Shown: positions 6,726 to 15,030 of the stretch, in pieces
How positions within the stretch are numbered: position 1 is the stretch's first letter
Layout of the letters: each line of letters starts with the position of its first letter
Assembly: GCA_002315255.1 (NCBI GenBank)
Contig: DCGM01000007.1
Location: 7,179-45,268, forward strand
Direction of reading: 5' to 3'
Origin: Lachnospiraceae bacterium UBA1778
GTDB lineage: Bacteria; Bacillota; Clostridia; Lachnospirales; Lachnospiraceae
Length of the DNA stretch: 38,090 bases
Program-made: the position numbers and the translations under genes
Notes under the pieces: generated by a model
The model's database searches: none
What the model was told of the DNA's origin: nothing
The model's input: the letters and a program-made list of their open reading frames with translations, nothing else

Positions 6726-9152
6726 TTACTGCCATGCGGTGACAATCTCCATGACAGCGCTTCGAAGATCCTCATCCAGATTCTCATCCTCTGCCAAAGC
6801 ATCCGCAATCTCTTTATGATCCGTCAGCTTTGAAATCCGGTTGAAAAGATTATTCTTCACATCATATATCATTTCCGCATCATAAAGAAGTTTAAAGACA
6901 TCCGCCCAAACATTATTTTCAAGGCAGACGCCGCACCCCTTGCTTTCAAATGTCAGCTGACTCTTAACCGGAATGCCGGAAACAGAAGCCGTGAATACAT
7001 GAGTCTCTTCATCGTATACGAACTCTGCCGCAACCTCTTTACCGTCTGCATAAACCTTCATTTTTTTACGCAGATCCTTCGCTCCGGTCATTTCAATGAC
7101 ATAGTCCCGCTTCTTCGGTATGAGCGAAAGTTCGCCCTTCGCCGGCTGAATCACGAAGCGCGTGTTTTTCCCTTCCGCTCCCGTAAGGTCCATTCCCGTC
7201 CGGACGCTCTTTCCTTTACGGTATGCGTCCGAATTATTGTCATCCTCGTATAATTCAAAATGACCATCGGCACCCAGATATACATTGATATGAAGCTTAG
7301 ACGGATTCTTATTCAAGTCCGTATCGTCGATCTCATCGGTCAGCGGAATGATACCGCCTGCCTTCGCGAATACCGGCATCGTATCGATACTGCGATAAAC
7401 ATCAAATGCTCTTTCGCCGCGATATACGCGCTTATTAAAAACGTCGAACCAGATTCCTTCGGGAAGCCAGATGTTTTCCTTCGCAAGGAGAAGGCCCGGC
7501 AGGCGTTTGGACGTGATCGGTAAAACGAGCAGTTCGGAACCGTATCGGTATTCCGTCTTATGCGAATAGGCCAGTTCGTTTTCCGGTTCATCATAGTAAA
7601 GCGGCTGAACCAGTTCTTCGCCCTCAGCGTAATTCCGATGACACATCGTATAAAGATACGGGATCATCCGATGTCTTAACCGCATGAAGCGGGTCATGAC
7701 TATTTCCGCTTCCGGTCCGTATTTCCACGGCTCTTTTCCGTGGAACTCATTATTCGAACTGTGAAGGCGCATTATAGGGGAAAACACACCAAGCTGAACC
7801 CATCGCGTCATAAGTTCGCGGTCTTTATAGCCAAACATATGACCGCCGATGTCATGGCTCCACCATCCGAATCCGATATTCGAGGCATTGGCCGTGAAAT
7901 ACGGCTGATAGCGTAAGGAGTCCCACGTGATGTAAGTGTCTCCTGAGAAACCGACCGGATACCGGTGACTGCCCGGTCCGGAATATCTGGAAAGCGTTAT
8001 CCCGCGGTTTCCGTTTCGGCAGTTATCCAGATAATCGATATGGTTCAGCATCCACAGAGGATCCAGATTCTTGATTTTAGACTTGCTCCCCTGCTGCCAG
8101 TCCATCCACCAGAAATTGATTCCGTCCTTTTCCATCGGATGCAGCACATCTTCGAAGTAGTATTTAACAAACTTGCGATCGGTGATGTCGAAAGCCACCG
8201 GCTCTTCTTTTTCCTGATCCACTCCCATATGAGCAGCAATCGTCGGATATACCTCTTCAAAAGCGCGAATGCCGTCGGCGGGATGAAGGTTCAGGGTTAC
8301 CCTTCTTCCGCGCTTATGCAGTTTCTTTAAGAATGCCTTCGGATTTGGGAAAAGCTCCCGGTTCCAGGTAAAACCGGTCCAACCGGCTCCGTATTTCCGA
8401 TCAATCTTTACGAGATGCCAGTCCATATCAATAACTGCGACGGAAAGCGGAATCTTCTTCGCGGCAAACGTATCCATAAGCTCCAGATAAGTCTTTTCCG
8501 TATACTGGTAATACCGGCTCCACCAGTTTCCAAACGCGAAACGCGGAAGCATTGGCGGATTTCCGCATAAATAATAGAAGTCCTTGATGGCACGCTTGTA
8601 ATCATGGCCATATCCGAAGAAATACAGGTCCTTGCCATCGGAAATCTTCTCGGCAATCCAACCGTCTTCGCCGATTTCAACACTGATGCTGTCATCCAGA
8701 ACAGCGAACCCGTCCCTGGAAATGAGCCCCGGACCCAGCTTTAAGGTGCCCTTAGTCATCGTATACTGGTCGCCGTCAATCGTATCCAATGTTCTCGCAG
8801 TGCCCTTCAAATCCTCGATTTCATCGCCATAGTGCCAGGGGGTATTCTTGAAGGGTTCATCGAGCAATGTAATGGATAAGCCCTCATGGGAGAACTCTTT
8901 CTCGTCATATTCCACGAGAAGGCGCTTTGTACGGATCTCAATCCCATTTTCCGTATGCTTAACAGAAAAATCGACTGGCGCAAAATCCCGGTTCCATGCC
9001 ATCTGAGTCGGTCGGTCTTCAAACGCGCCGTCTGCATTATACTCCAGGCGCACCAACATTTCAGTCAGCACAGAAATACGATAGGTCCCGCCGCAAACCA
9101 TATTCTTTTGGTGGGCGGTCGGGTTCGTTTCGATTCTAAGATTCTCCAGCAT
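6726..9152 (-). CDS. GH31-family glycosidase
   Basis: An 808-residue glycoside hydrolase family 31 protein. It has an N-terminal beta-sandwich, then the (beta/alpha)8 barrel. FWWMDWQQG holds the likely nucleophile Asp351 and FSGDTY the acid/base Asp405, followed by WWSHDIGG and RLHSS motifs. C-terminal beta domains and a ~75-residue helical tail follow. There is no signal peptide. GH31 members cleave alpha-glucosides, alpha-xylosides, alpha-galactosides or alpha-GalNAc. The WMDWQQG nucleophile loop differs from the classical WxDMNE of alpha-glucosidases, so specificity is open. I chose the ATG at 9152 because GGGGGAG lies 5 nt before it; the longer frame would begin with an unsupported TTG nine codons upstream. 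Confidence 0.85.
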   Translation of the reverse strand: MLENLRIETNPTAHQKNMVCGGTYRISVLTEMLVRLEYNADGAFEDRPTQMAWNRDFAPVDFSVKHTENGIEIRTKRLLVEYDEKEFSHEGLSITLLDEPFKNTPWHYGDEIEDLKGTARTLDTIDGDQYTMTKGTLKLGPGLISRDGFAVLDDSISVEIGEDGWIAEKISDGKDLYFFGYGHDYKRAIKDFYYLCGNPPMLPRFAFGNWWSRYYQYTEKTYLELMDTFAAKKIPLSVAVIDMDWHLVKIDRKYGAGWTGFTWNRELFPNPKAFLKKLHKRGRRVTLNLHPADGIRAFEEVYPTIAAHMGVDQEKEEPVAFDITDRKFVKYYFEDVLHPMEKDGINFWWMDWQQGSKSKIKNLDPLWMLNHIDYLDNCRNGNRGITLSRYSGPGSHRYPVGFSGDTYITWDSLRYQPYFTANASNIGFGWWSHDIGGHMFGYKDRELMTRWVQLGVFSPIMRLHSSNNEFHGKEPWKYGPEAEIVMTRFMRLRHRMIPYLYTMCHRNYAEGEELVQPLYYDEPENELAYSHKTEYRYGSELLVLPITSKRLPGLLLAKENIWLPEGIWFDVFNKRVYRGERAFDVYRSIDTMPVFAKAGGIIPLTDEIDDTDLNKNPSKLHINVYLGADGHFELYEDDNNSDAYRKGKSVRTGMDLTGAEGKNTRFVIQPAKGELSLIPKKRDYVIEMTGAKDLRKKMKVYADGKEVAAEFVYDEETHVFTASVSGIPVKSQLTFESKGCGVCLENNVWADVFKLLYDAEMIYDVKNNLFNRISKLTDHKEIADALAEDENLDEDLRSAVMEIVTAWQ

Positions 9153-9253
9153 CAGGTCTCCCCCTTGTGTTTTGGACAATGCCTGCTAAGGCGTATATTT
9201 CTTCAATATTGCCTTTTAAATCAGGCTTTTACAAGAATAAAGAGCTTTGTGCC

Positions 9254-9820
9254 TTACAGTTCTCCGCGGTCCATGCGGCGGATCATGTCCGCTACGCGCT
9301 CTGCAGCCACTTCGATTCCTTTTTCTGTAAGGTGGATTCTGTCATCATCGCGGATATATTCCTCAATATTCTCAGAAATAAGGGAATACATGTCATTGAT
9401 CACCACGCCGCGCTTCTGAAGCTCGGGGACGATCGCCGCATTGTAGGCCTCAATAATCGAATTATCCTGATACGGATAAGGCGGCTTGATCGGTGTCGAA
9501 GTCGCGAAAATGATCTTCTTTGTGTAACGGGAGGAAAGCACCTCATAAATCCGGATCATATCACGAACATATTCGTCCACCGGCGTGAGGCGGCCGTTTC
9601 CGTAAAGGTCGGACACATCCCAAAGTCCGTTATTCCAATGAATGATTTCAGCGCCCTTAATGTCCGGATCCCAGTCGTAAAGCGCGCGAAGCGTGTACTT
9701 CGCATAGCGGCAGTTGTCGTTCGGCTGATAAACCTCATACTCATCCTTCAGAAGCTCCGGAACCTTCGTGCCGTAGCCGATCAGACGGATAGAATCTCCT
9801 AACAGTGCGATTTTCTTCAT
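9254..9820 (-). CDS. SGNH/GDSL-family hydrolase, second copy type
   Basis: A 188-residue SGNH hydrolase. GDS puts nucleophile Ser10 very near the N-terminus; HWNNGLWD (Asn63/64) and DRIHLTEKG (Asp160, His163) complete the catalytic set. There is no signal peptide. The compact domain resembles small acetyl or acyl esterases acting on sugars. It lies between a lipase-like esterase and GH31, so it is probably a deacylase in the same breakdown route. The start follows AAAGGAG with a 6-nt spacer. The palindrome CGTTTTCGTTAAACG lies just upstream. Confidence 0.8.
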   Translation of the reverse strand: MKKIALLGDSIRLIGYGTKVPELLKDEYEVYQPNDNCRYAKYTLRALYDWDPDIKGAEIIHWNNGLWDVSDLYGNGRLTPVDEYVRDMIRIYEVLSSRYTKKIIFATSTPIKPPYPYQDNSIIEAYNAAIVPELQKRGVVINDMYSLISENIEEYIRDDDRIHLTEKGIEVAAERVADMIRRMDRGEL

Positions 9821-9836
9821 ATTATCTCCTTTATAC

Positions 9837-9851
9837 CGTTTTCGTTAAACG
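9837..9851. promoter_or_regulatory. Operator-like palindrome before the second SGNH gene
   Basis: CGTTTTCGTTAAACG contains CGTTT and AAACG arms with a 5-bp centre, and inside it CGTT-A-AACG. It lies about 17 bp upstream of the SGNH start. The AAACG half-site resembles the site at 5592-5604, so both may bind the same LacI-family protein. Confidence 0.4.
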
Positions 9852-9887
9852 TATTATTTCATTCCCGGTTCTTTCTGTGCAGCGGAT

Positions 9888-9975
9888 GGTCCCGTTCTCT
9901 GCGCTTATTGTGAACCGTATGGTTCTGTTCTCGGTGCTTATTGTGAACCGTATGGTTCTGTTTTCAGTGCTTATT
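9888..9975. repeat. 33-bp tandem repeats across the stop codon of the esterase gene
   Basis: Units begin at 9888, 9921 and 9954. The first two are 33 bp and differ at a few positions; the third is complete for about 22 bp and runs into the coding end. The TGA stop (9964-9966) lies in the third, gene-proximal unit. The unit junctions carry the palindrome GAACC-GTAT-GGTTC at 9912-9925 and 9945-9958. Confidence 0.9.
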
Positions 9976-10866
9976 CAGGAATCGGATAATCCGCTCATTC
10001 GCCTCAATGCTCTCCTCCCAATCGGTGAGAATCACGTTAAACACGTGTGGCAAGTCATGCGTTATCTTTTCACAGATATCGAATTCGACCTCCCGGCCGG
10101 TCTTCTCAAGCTCCTCTTTCAGAATCAGGTCGTATCGGAAAAGAAGATCGTCCTGCGGGGCAGCAATAATGTGAAGCGGTGGGAATTCGCTCTCTTTCGA
10201 GAGAAGAACCACATCCAGCATGTCGCGGAGTTCCTTCTCCGCGCCGTTCGGAAAGAGCAGATCCACGAAAAAGTTCATTCCTGCGTTCTCCGGATAATCG
10301 GGGTCGATACGGAACCAGAACGCCGGACAGGTCGGCGCCGCGGCCTTTATTGTTACCGGCGGCATCGTCACGTTGAAATATCTCCTCATCTTTTCGCTCC
10401 CCTGAAGCATTGCATAAAGGAGCGTCAGATGGCCGCCTGCGGAATCTCCCGTCAAAAAGACGCGGTTGATATCAAAATGATAGGTCTCGCGGTTCTCCCA
10501 GATCCAGCGGAAAATGTCTGCAATCTCCTGGAGCTCCATTCCGAAGGAGCCCTCCGGCAGAAGCGTATAGTCGCCGTTCACCACCCGGAAGCCCCGGGAT
10601 GCAAAATACTTTGCATGGATGCGGGTGACAGCCTTCGTGTTCGCGATGTAGCCGCCTCCGTGAATCTCCAGGATTACCGGGAGAACTTCATCTCCCGCAT
10701 CCTTCGGCGAATACACATCCAGCGTATGGCGGGAATTGCCGTCGCCGTAGTAGTTGATGTCATTTACAGCCTCAACCAGCTCGTTATAGCGCGTTCCGAA
10801 GCTTGCTTCTCTCTCAGCCTGCGCCTGATCCTGGGCTTCCCGGAATTTAATGACTCTCGGATCCAT
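9964..10866 (-). CDS. Alpha/beta hydrolase, hormone-sensitive-lipase-like esterase
   Basis: A 300-residue esterase of the alpha/beta hydrolase-3 type. The oxyanion motif HGGG (69-72) precedes the nucleophile motif GDSAGG (Ser142). The acid is in APQDD (Asp239 or Asp240), with the base His in THDLPH (270 or 274). No signal peptide is seen, so it acts in the cytoplasm on small acyl esters. It follows the GH2 gene by about 75 bp of tandem repeats and is probably cotranscribed with it. The start follows AAGGGAG with a 6-nt spacer. The natural substrate is not evident; acetylated oligosaccharide is the contextual guess. Confidence 0.8.
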   Translation of the reverse strand: MDPRVIKFREAQDQAQAEREASFGTRYNELVEAVNDINYYGDGNSRHTLDVYSPKDAGDEVLPVILEIHGGGYIANTKAVTRIHAKYFASRGFRVVNGDYTLLPEGSFGMELQEIADIFRWIWENRETYHFDINRVFLTGDSAGGHLTLLYAMLQGSEKMRRYFNVTMPPVTIKAAAPTCPAFWFRIDPDYPENAGMNFFVDLLFPNGAEKELRDMLDVVLLSKESEFPPLHIIAAPQDDLLFRYDLILKEELEKTGREVEFDICEKITHDLPHVFNVILTDWEESIEANERIIRFLNKH

Positions 10867-10884
10867 TTCATTCTCCCTTTTATA

Positions 10885-10964
10885 CAGATAGAAACAGTGT
10901 TTTGCAGATAAATGCAGCGTTTTACAGATAGATACAGCGTTTTACAGATAGATGCAGAACTCAA
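10885..10964. repeat. 20-bp tandem repeats across the GH2 stop codon
   Basis: Four units with exact 20-bp spacing begin CAGATA at 10885, 10905, 10925 and 10945; the gene-proximal unit encodes the C-terminal CIYL. The TAA stop is at 10942-10944. The units differ by a few substitutions, so the array is not recent. The spacing fits about two helical turns. Confidence 0.9.
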
Positions 10965-13779
10965 CTTCCTGCTTCTCATGTCCGTCGATAAAGCAGCCCG
11001 GCATGTCGTTTACGCCTCCGGTATCCGGTCCGCCGACACCGCGCACGGCTCCGTAGATCGACACCACGCTTCTCACGGAAGCCGGCAGCTCCTCCTGATG
11101 CTCCGCCGCCTCAATCTCCTCGTGGGTGTGAGGCAGAACAGAAAATGCGAAGGGCTTATCCGTTTTCGTCAGGGTGAGCGACTGTCTGCCGCAATTTAAC
11201 GTAAGCACATGCGTGTTCATATGGCAGCCGTACTCCTGCGGCACGAGATGGACTCCCTTATGCGGAGTATCCGTCCATGTGCCGAAGATGCCTCCGCGGT
11301 AGAGGTCTGGATAGGTCTCGCCTGAGAGACCTGTCCATGTAAACTCGCTGACAGGCGTGGGCGTCATAAAGCGCATGCCGTAGGCCAGAAGCTGCGGGTT
11401 ATTCTCATTGCCCTCGGTAGCAGCATGCACTACCATGCGGCCGTCCTCGAAAATCTCATAGATCACCTGGGTCTTCACCGTCGGAATTCCAGGATTTGAG
11501 AAGTTATACGTTGCCTTTATCGAGTGCTCCAGCACTTCATTTCCGCCAAACAGCCCGATCTGATACTTTTCTGCCGCGGCCCACATGCTCGAGTGGCTCG
11601 GCTGGGCGCTGAAGGTGTCATTATGGGTCGGTGGCCGCCAATATACCGGCGTAGGCGCCCGGAAAAACCACTCGCGTCCGCCTTTCACTAAAGAGACGGG
11701 GCCGCCGCTCAGTCCTTTCGAGAACTGAACTTCGAAGTCTTCTCCCTGAACGCTGAACGAGCCGAGGCCGTCCACCAGTTTAATCTTTCCGTTCGGATGC
11801 GGTGCAGGCGGCAGTACTGCTGCAGCTTCCGCTTCCGCGTTTCTTCGGTCGTGCTCCGCTCTCGCCGCTTCTCCTGAATACCAGTAACGGATTTCCTGCG
11901 TGCAGGGCTTCTCAAATCCCTCCGCCGTCGTGATGCCGTCGCCGCTGAACGCATAATCCGTCAGTCTGTCGTCGAAATCGCCGCCATAGCCGAGGACTCT
12001 CCGGCCGTTCGCGTCCATATGATAGACCGCCTGGTCCATGAAATCCCAGATAAAGCCGCCGCAGTAATTTTCATATTCGGTCAGTTTGAAGTATTCTGAA
12101 AGCCGTCCCATCGCATTGCCCATGCAATGCTCAAACTCGCAGCTTAAGAACGGCTTTCCGTCCGGCTTCTTTAAATACTCTTCAATATCCTTCGGAGAAG
12201 CATACATCCGGCTCTCCACATCGGTACAGTCGCTGTACTCCGGACAATACACGACGCTCTCATAATGGACGAGACGTGAGCTGTCCTCTCCGCGGAAGTA
12301 GTTCGCGATCGCGCGGATGTTTTCGCCTCCATAGGACTCATTGCCGCAGGACCAGAAGAGAATCGCGACATGGTTCTTATCGCGTTCAAACATAGAGCGC
12401 GCCCGGTCTACACAAACCTCGCGCCACTCGGGATGACTTCCCGGAACGAGCCAGTCCTCGCCTGCTCCCTGGAATTTTGCGAAGGAACCGTGGCTTTCGA
12501 GGTTCGTTTCATCAATCATATAAATGCCGTTCTGATCGCAGAGCTCGTACCAGTAGGTCTGGTTCGGATAATGGCTCGTGCGGACAGCATTGATATTATT
12601 CCGTTTAAATACCGCGAGGGCCTTTTCCATATCCTCCCGGTCAATTGCCCGGCCCTTCGCCGGATTCCACTCGTGACGGTTTACACCGCAGAACAGAATG
12701 CGCTCGCCATTCAGGAGAAGGGTGTTCCCTTTCCGCTCAAAGCGGCGGAAGCCCACCTGATAGGGGATTACCTCGCAGATTTCTCCGGAAGCGTCTTTCA
12801 CGGTAAAAGTAATATCATATAGTGAAGGAGTCTCGTGAGACCACGGACGCACCTTCGAAAGAATCTCCTCGGGAGTAAACCAGACATCCGGCTCTTCAGG
12901 AATCTCAAATGTCTTTTGGAGGATCACGCCATCTTCCGCATGACACATCGTAAAGTCGACAGAAGCGCCCTTCTGTTCTATGGCGTTAAGCTCTCCGCCT
13001 TTATGCTCTCTGCTTTGAAGTTCTCCGCTAAAGCGGAAGCGAATGCTTACAGAACCGGTCCCGTCCTCTGAAAGCGCGGTCTTACACCAGAAGTCCTCCA
13101 GATGAACCCGCGGCTTCGCGTAAAGCACCACGCTTCGGAAGATGCCGCCGAACCGGAAGAAATCCTGATCCTCAATCCAGGCCGCGCTGCTCCGCTTATA
13201 TACTTCTACGCACAGCCGGTTGCCGGTTTCTTTGATAAATGGGGTAAGATCAAAATCTGACGGTGTAAACGTATCCTCGCTGTAGCCCACGAACTCGCCG
13301 TTCAGCCAGAGATAGAAGGCCTCCTCCACTCCCTGGAAGCTGATGCAGACCCGCTGCCCCTTTAATCCTTCGTTCAAGTCAAACTCGCACACGTAACTGC
13401 CGACCGGATCATGGTTCCAGTCGATCTCGCCCGGTTTCAGTTCCGCATGACCATCCCACGGATAAGGCACATTGCAGTAATGCGGTCTGCCAAAGCCCTG
13501 CGTTTCCCAATGCCCGGGCACACGGATCGTACCGAAGCCAGAAAGATCAAAGTCCGGCTGATAAAAGTCTGCCGGCCGTTCAGCGGGGCGCTCACAGTAA
13601 GAAAAGCGCCACTCTCCGTCCAGTTTCTGGATGAGAGAGCTTTCTCCTTTCGAAGCCTCAACCATCGATCGGTAAGCGATATGATCCGAGTGGGCGGGAA
13701 GACGGTTTACCTGAAAAACTTCCGGATTCTCCAGCCAGTCAAGCGAGGGTTTCATGTAGCGATCAAACGACGGTTTCAT
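10942..13779 (-). CDS. GH2 beta-galactosidase, LacZ type
   Basis: A 945-residue glycoside hydrolase family 2 protein. In order: sugar-binding jelly roll (about 50-220), immunoglobulin-like domain, TIM barrel (about 345-640) and a C-terminal beta-galactosidase small-chain domain. FWSCGNES gives acid/base Glu481 and SCEFEHCMGN gives nucleophile Glu548, matching the LacZ pattern. There is no signal peptide. Expected reaction: removal of terminal beta-galactose, though GH2 proteins can also act on other beta-glycosides. It is the first gene of the leftward series, with its own promoter and operator. AGGAGG lies 11 nt before the first ATG. The first codons are duplicated (MKPSFDRY then MKPSLDWL) and the 3' end is also repeated. 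Confidence 0.9.
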   Translation of the reverse strand: MKPSFDRYMKPSLDWLENPEVFQVNRLPAHSDHIAYRSMVEASKGESSLIQKLDGEWRFSYCERPAERPADFYQPDFDLSGFGTIRVPGHWETQGFGRPHYCNVPYPWDGHAELKPGEIDWNHDPVGSYVCEFDLNEGLKGQRVCISFQGVEEAFYLWLNGEFVGYSEDTFTPSDFDLTPFIKETGNRLCVEVYKRSSAAWIEDQDFFRFGGIFRSVVLYAKPRVHLEDFWCKTALSEDGTGSVSIRFRFSGELQSREHKGGELNAIEQKGASVDFTMCHAEDGVILQKTFEIPEEPDVWFTPEEILSKVRPWSHETPSLYDITFTVKDASGEICEVIPYQVGFRRFERKGNTLLLNGERILFCGVNRHEWNPAKGRAIDREDMEKALAVFKRNNINAVRTSHYPNQTYWYELCDQNGIYMIDETNLESHGSFAKFQGAGEDWLVPGSHPEWREVCVDRARSMFERDKNHVAILFWSCGNESYGGENIRAIANYFRGEDSSRLVHYESVVYCPEYSDCTDVESRMYASPKDIEEYLKKPDGKPFLSCEFEHCMGNAMGRLSEYFKLTEYENYCGGFIWDFMDQAVYHMDANGRRVLGYGGDFDDRLTDYAFSGDGITTAEGFEKPCTQEIRYWYSGEAARAEHDRRNAEAEAAAVLPPAPHPNGKIKLVDGLGSFSVQGEDFEVQFSKGLSGGPVSLVKGGREWFFRAPTPVYWRPPTHNDTFSAQPSHSSMWAAAEKYQIGLFGGNEVLEHSIKATYNFSNPGIPTVKTQVIYEIFEDGRMVVHAATEGNENNPQLLAYGMRFMTPTPVSEFTWTGLSGETYPDLYRGGIFGTWTDTPHKGVHLVPQEYGCHMNTHVLTLNCGRQSLTLTKTDKPFAFSVLPHTHEEIEAAEHQEELPASVRSVVSIYGAVRGVGGPDTGGVNDMPGCFIDGHEKQEVEFCIYL

Positions 13780-13788
13780 GCGGTTAGC
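13741..13788. repeat. 24-bp tandem duplication across the GH2 start codon
   Basis: Two 24-bp units, 13741-13764 and 13765-13788, each contain GGTTTCATG; on the minus strand both give ATGAAACC. The upstream ATG (13779) is closest to the AGGAGG site; the second ATG is eight codons inside the frame. The copies differ at several positions. Confidence 0.75.
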
Positions 13789-13838
13789 ATCCTCCTGATA
13801 AATAATCTGTTTCTGCCCGTCAATGCTTCGTATAATAT

Positions 13839-13854
13839 CACGAAACGATTAGCG
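13839..13854 (+). promoter_or_regulatory. LacI-type operator before GH2
   Basis: CACGAAACGATTAGCG is identical over 16 bp to the site at 16087-16102 and shares the 12-bp core with the pair near the lipoprotein. It lies downstream of the GH2 promoter and 60 bp upstream of the start codon, so bound repressor would block transcription. Confidence 0.65.
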
Positions 13855-13872
13855 ATTACGTCTAAAAAAAAG

Positions 13873-13885
13873 AACTCGCGAACAA
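13873..13885 (-). promoter_or_regulatory. Second shared motif, possible AraC-type site
   Basis: On the minus strand TTGTTCGCGAGTT; the plus-strand sequence at 16030-16042 is TTGTTCGCAAGTT, a 12/13 match. It starts 11 bp downstream of the GH2 -10 box. Because the other copy lies before the AraC-type gene, that protein is the natural candidate to bind it; this is inference. Confidence 0.4.
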
Positions 13886-13896
13886 GTTACACTCTT

Positions 13897-13924
13897 ATTA
13901 TAGCATTCTCTTTTCGATTGTCTA
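13897..13924 (-). promoter_or_regulatory. Promoter for the GH2 operon
   Basis: On the minus strand -35 TAGACA (13919-13924) and -10 TATAAT (13897-13902) are 16 bp apart. It reads leftwards into GH2 and the following esterase and glycosidase genes, with the operator downstream. Confidence 0.6.
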
Positions 13925-13990
13925 CCTGTTTTCTCGATTTCTTTTTTCTTTCTGCGCCCCGCTTCTTTATCGTTTTTTGTGCTTCCAGCC

Positions 13991-14018
13991 TTTACACTTT
14001 CAAAAGACATGATATAAT
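13991..14018 (+). promoter_or_regulatory. Promoter for the SMP-30-like gene
   Basis: -35 TTTACA (13991-13996) and -10 TATAAT (14013-14018) with a 16-bp spacer, 66 bp before the start codon. No CGAAACGATTAG site lies between this promoter and the gene, so it may be expressed independently of the LacI-type control. Confidence 0.65.
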
Positions 14019-14083
14019 AACGGCACATTGCTGTGACAGAATCGTACTTTTCCCGATTCTGCCGCCTTATGAAGGGAGCGCTT

Positions 14084-14938
14084 ATGAAGAACGACCTACA
14101 GATATTATCGAATGCCCTCTGCCTTATCGGCGAAGGCCCTCTTTGGCTCGCGGAAACGAAGGAAGTCGCGATGGTGGATATTCAGGGAAGACGCATCCGA
14201 AAAATCCACCTTCCCTCCGGAAAAGTGACAGAACTCGTGGTTCCCCAGATGATTGCATTTCTGTTTGAAGGGGACGGATCGCTTTTCGGCGGCGGTGAAG
14301 ACGGTATCTACAGGATTCTTTCAGACGGTACGCTTCTACCCGTCAATAATTCGTTCCCCTTAAAGGGAGCGCGCTACAACGACGGAAAAGTCGGGCCGGA
14401 CGGCCGGCTCTATATGGGCACTTATTCTTCGGACTGCTCTGCCGCGTTTTACCGGTTGAACCACGATGGGAGCATTGTCGAGCTTTTCGACGGGGTCGGC
14501 AATTCAAACGGCCTGGCCTTCGATGAGAAAAAAGGAATCCTCTATTATAACGACACCCCCACGGGAAGAACTGATGCTTTCGACTTCGATCCTGTCAGCG
14601 GGACCGTTTCGAACCGCCGGCCTGTCTATACCTACACCGAAGGAAAGCCGGACGGCATGACGATTGACCGTGACGGTAATCTTTGGACCGCGCTTTGGGG
14701 AGGATGGTCGGTCGTCTGCGTTGACCCGGCCAGCGGAAAGCTTCTCGAGAAACTCGAAATGCCTGTGGCCCAGCCGAGCTGCTGCGCGTTCGCGGGTGAC
14801 GATCTCTCTGAACTTATCATTACGAGCGCCGCTCACGGTCAGATGCTTCGCGAGCAGCCCCTGGCAGGTGCCACCTTCTCCATCCGGACCGGCGCCTATG
14901 GCGTTCCCTCACATAAGATGATATTAGATATAAATTGA
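14084..14938 (+). CDS. SMP-30/gluconolactonase-family protein
   Basis: A 284-residue beta-propeller of the SMP-30/gluconolactonase/LRE family. Metal-site elements are visible: GEGPLW near the N-terminus (Glu), YNDGKVGPDGRLYMGTY (Asn and Asp), SNGLAFD and PDGMTIDRDGNLW (Asp). Known members hydrolyse sugar lactones with a divalent metal. Here it may open a lactone formed when a sugar from the glycan is oxidised, or another ester; this is inferred from context. There is no signal peptide. I chose the ATG at 14084, preceded by AAGGGAG with a 6-nt spacer; the frame extends 17 codons further upstream without a good site. It is a single-gene unit ended by a strong terminator. Confidence 0.8.
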   Translation: MKNDLQILSNALCLIGEGPLWLAETKEVAMVDIQGRRIRKIHLPSGKVTELVVPQMIAFLFEGDGSLFGGGEDGIYRILSDGTLLPVNNSFPLKGARYNDGKVGPDGRLYMGTYSSDCSAAFYRLNHDGSIVELFDGVGNSNGLAFDEKKGILYYNDTPTGRTDAFDFDPVSGTVSNRRPVYTYTEGKPDGMTIDRDGNLWTALWGGWSVVCVDPASGKLLEKLEMPVAQPSCCAFAGDDLSELIITSAAHGQMLREQPLAGATFSIRTGAYGVPSHKMILDIN

Positions 14939-14947
14939 CAGTTTTCT

Positions 14948-14978
14948 GAGACCTCCTCTTTTAGAGGTCTCTTTTTTT
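14948..14978 (+). terminator. Terminator after the SMP-30-like gene
   Basis: An 8-bp stem GAGACCTC/GAGGTCTC with an 8-nt loop is followed by seven T. It lies 10 bp after the stop and faces the converging AraC-type gene. Confidence 0.85.
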
Positions 14979-15030
14979 GCGTCTTCCCTGCTGAAAACGT
15001 CTCCGGTCAGATGCTTCCCTTCTCAGCTGT

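Larger units (their letters stand above)
13780..14083. other. Divergent regulatory region between GH2 and the SMP-30-like gene
   Basis: This 304-bp gap holds no gene. It contains the GH2 promoter and ribosome binding site, the CGAAACGATTAG operator, a second motif shared with the araC-aldolase region, and the promoter of the SMP-30-like gene. Each is listed separately. Confidence 0.8.

Noticed and set aside
9805..10911. Long open frame (368 codons) on the plus strand
   Set aside because: It lies opposite the esterase gene, which has a full catalytic motif set and a ribosome site; the plus-strand frame has no domain, no ribosome site and repeats VLFSVLIVNRM only because of the 33-bp array.
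13780..13793. Four-codon leader peptide overlapping the GH2 start
   Set aside because: ATGCTAACCGCATGA directly follows AGGAGG with no spacer, so it is unlikely to be translated.
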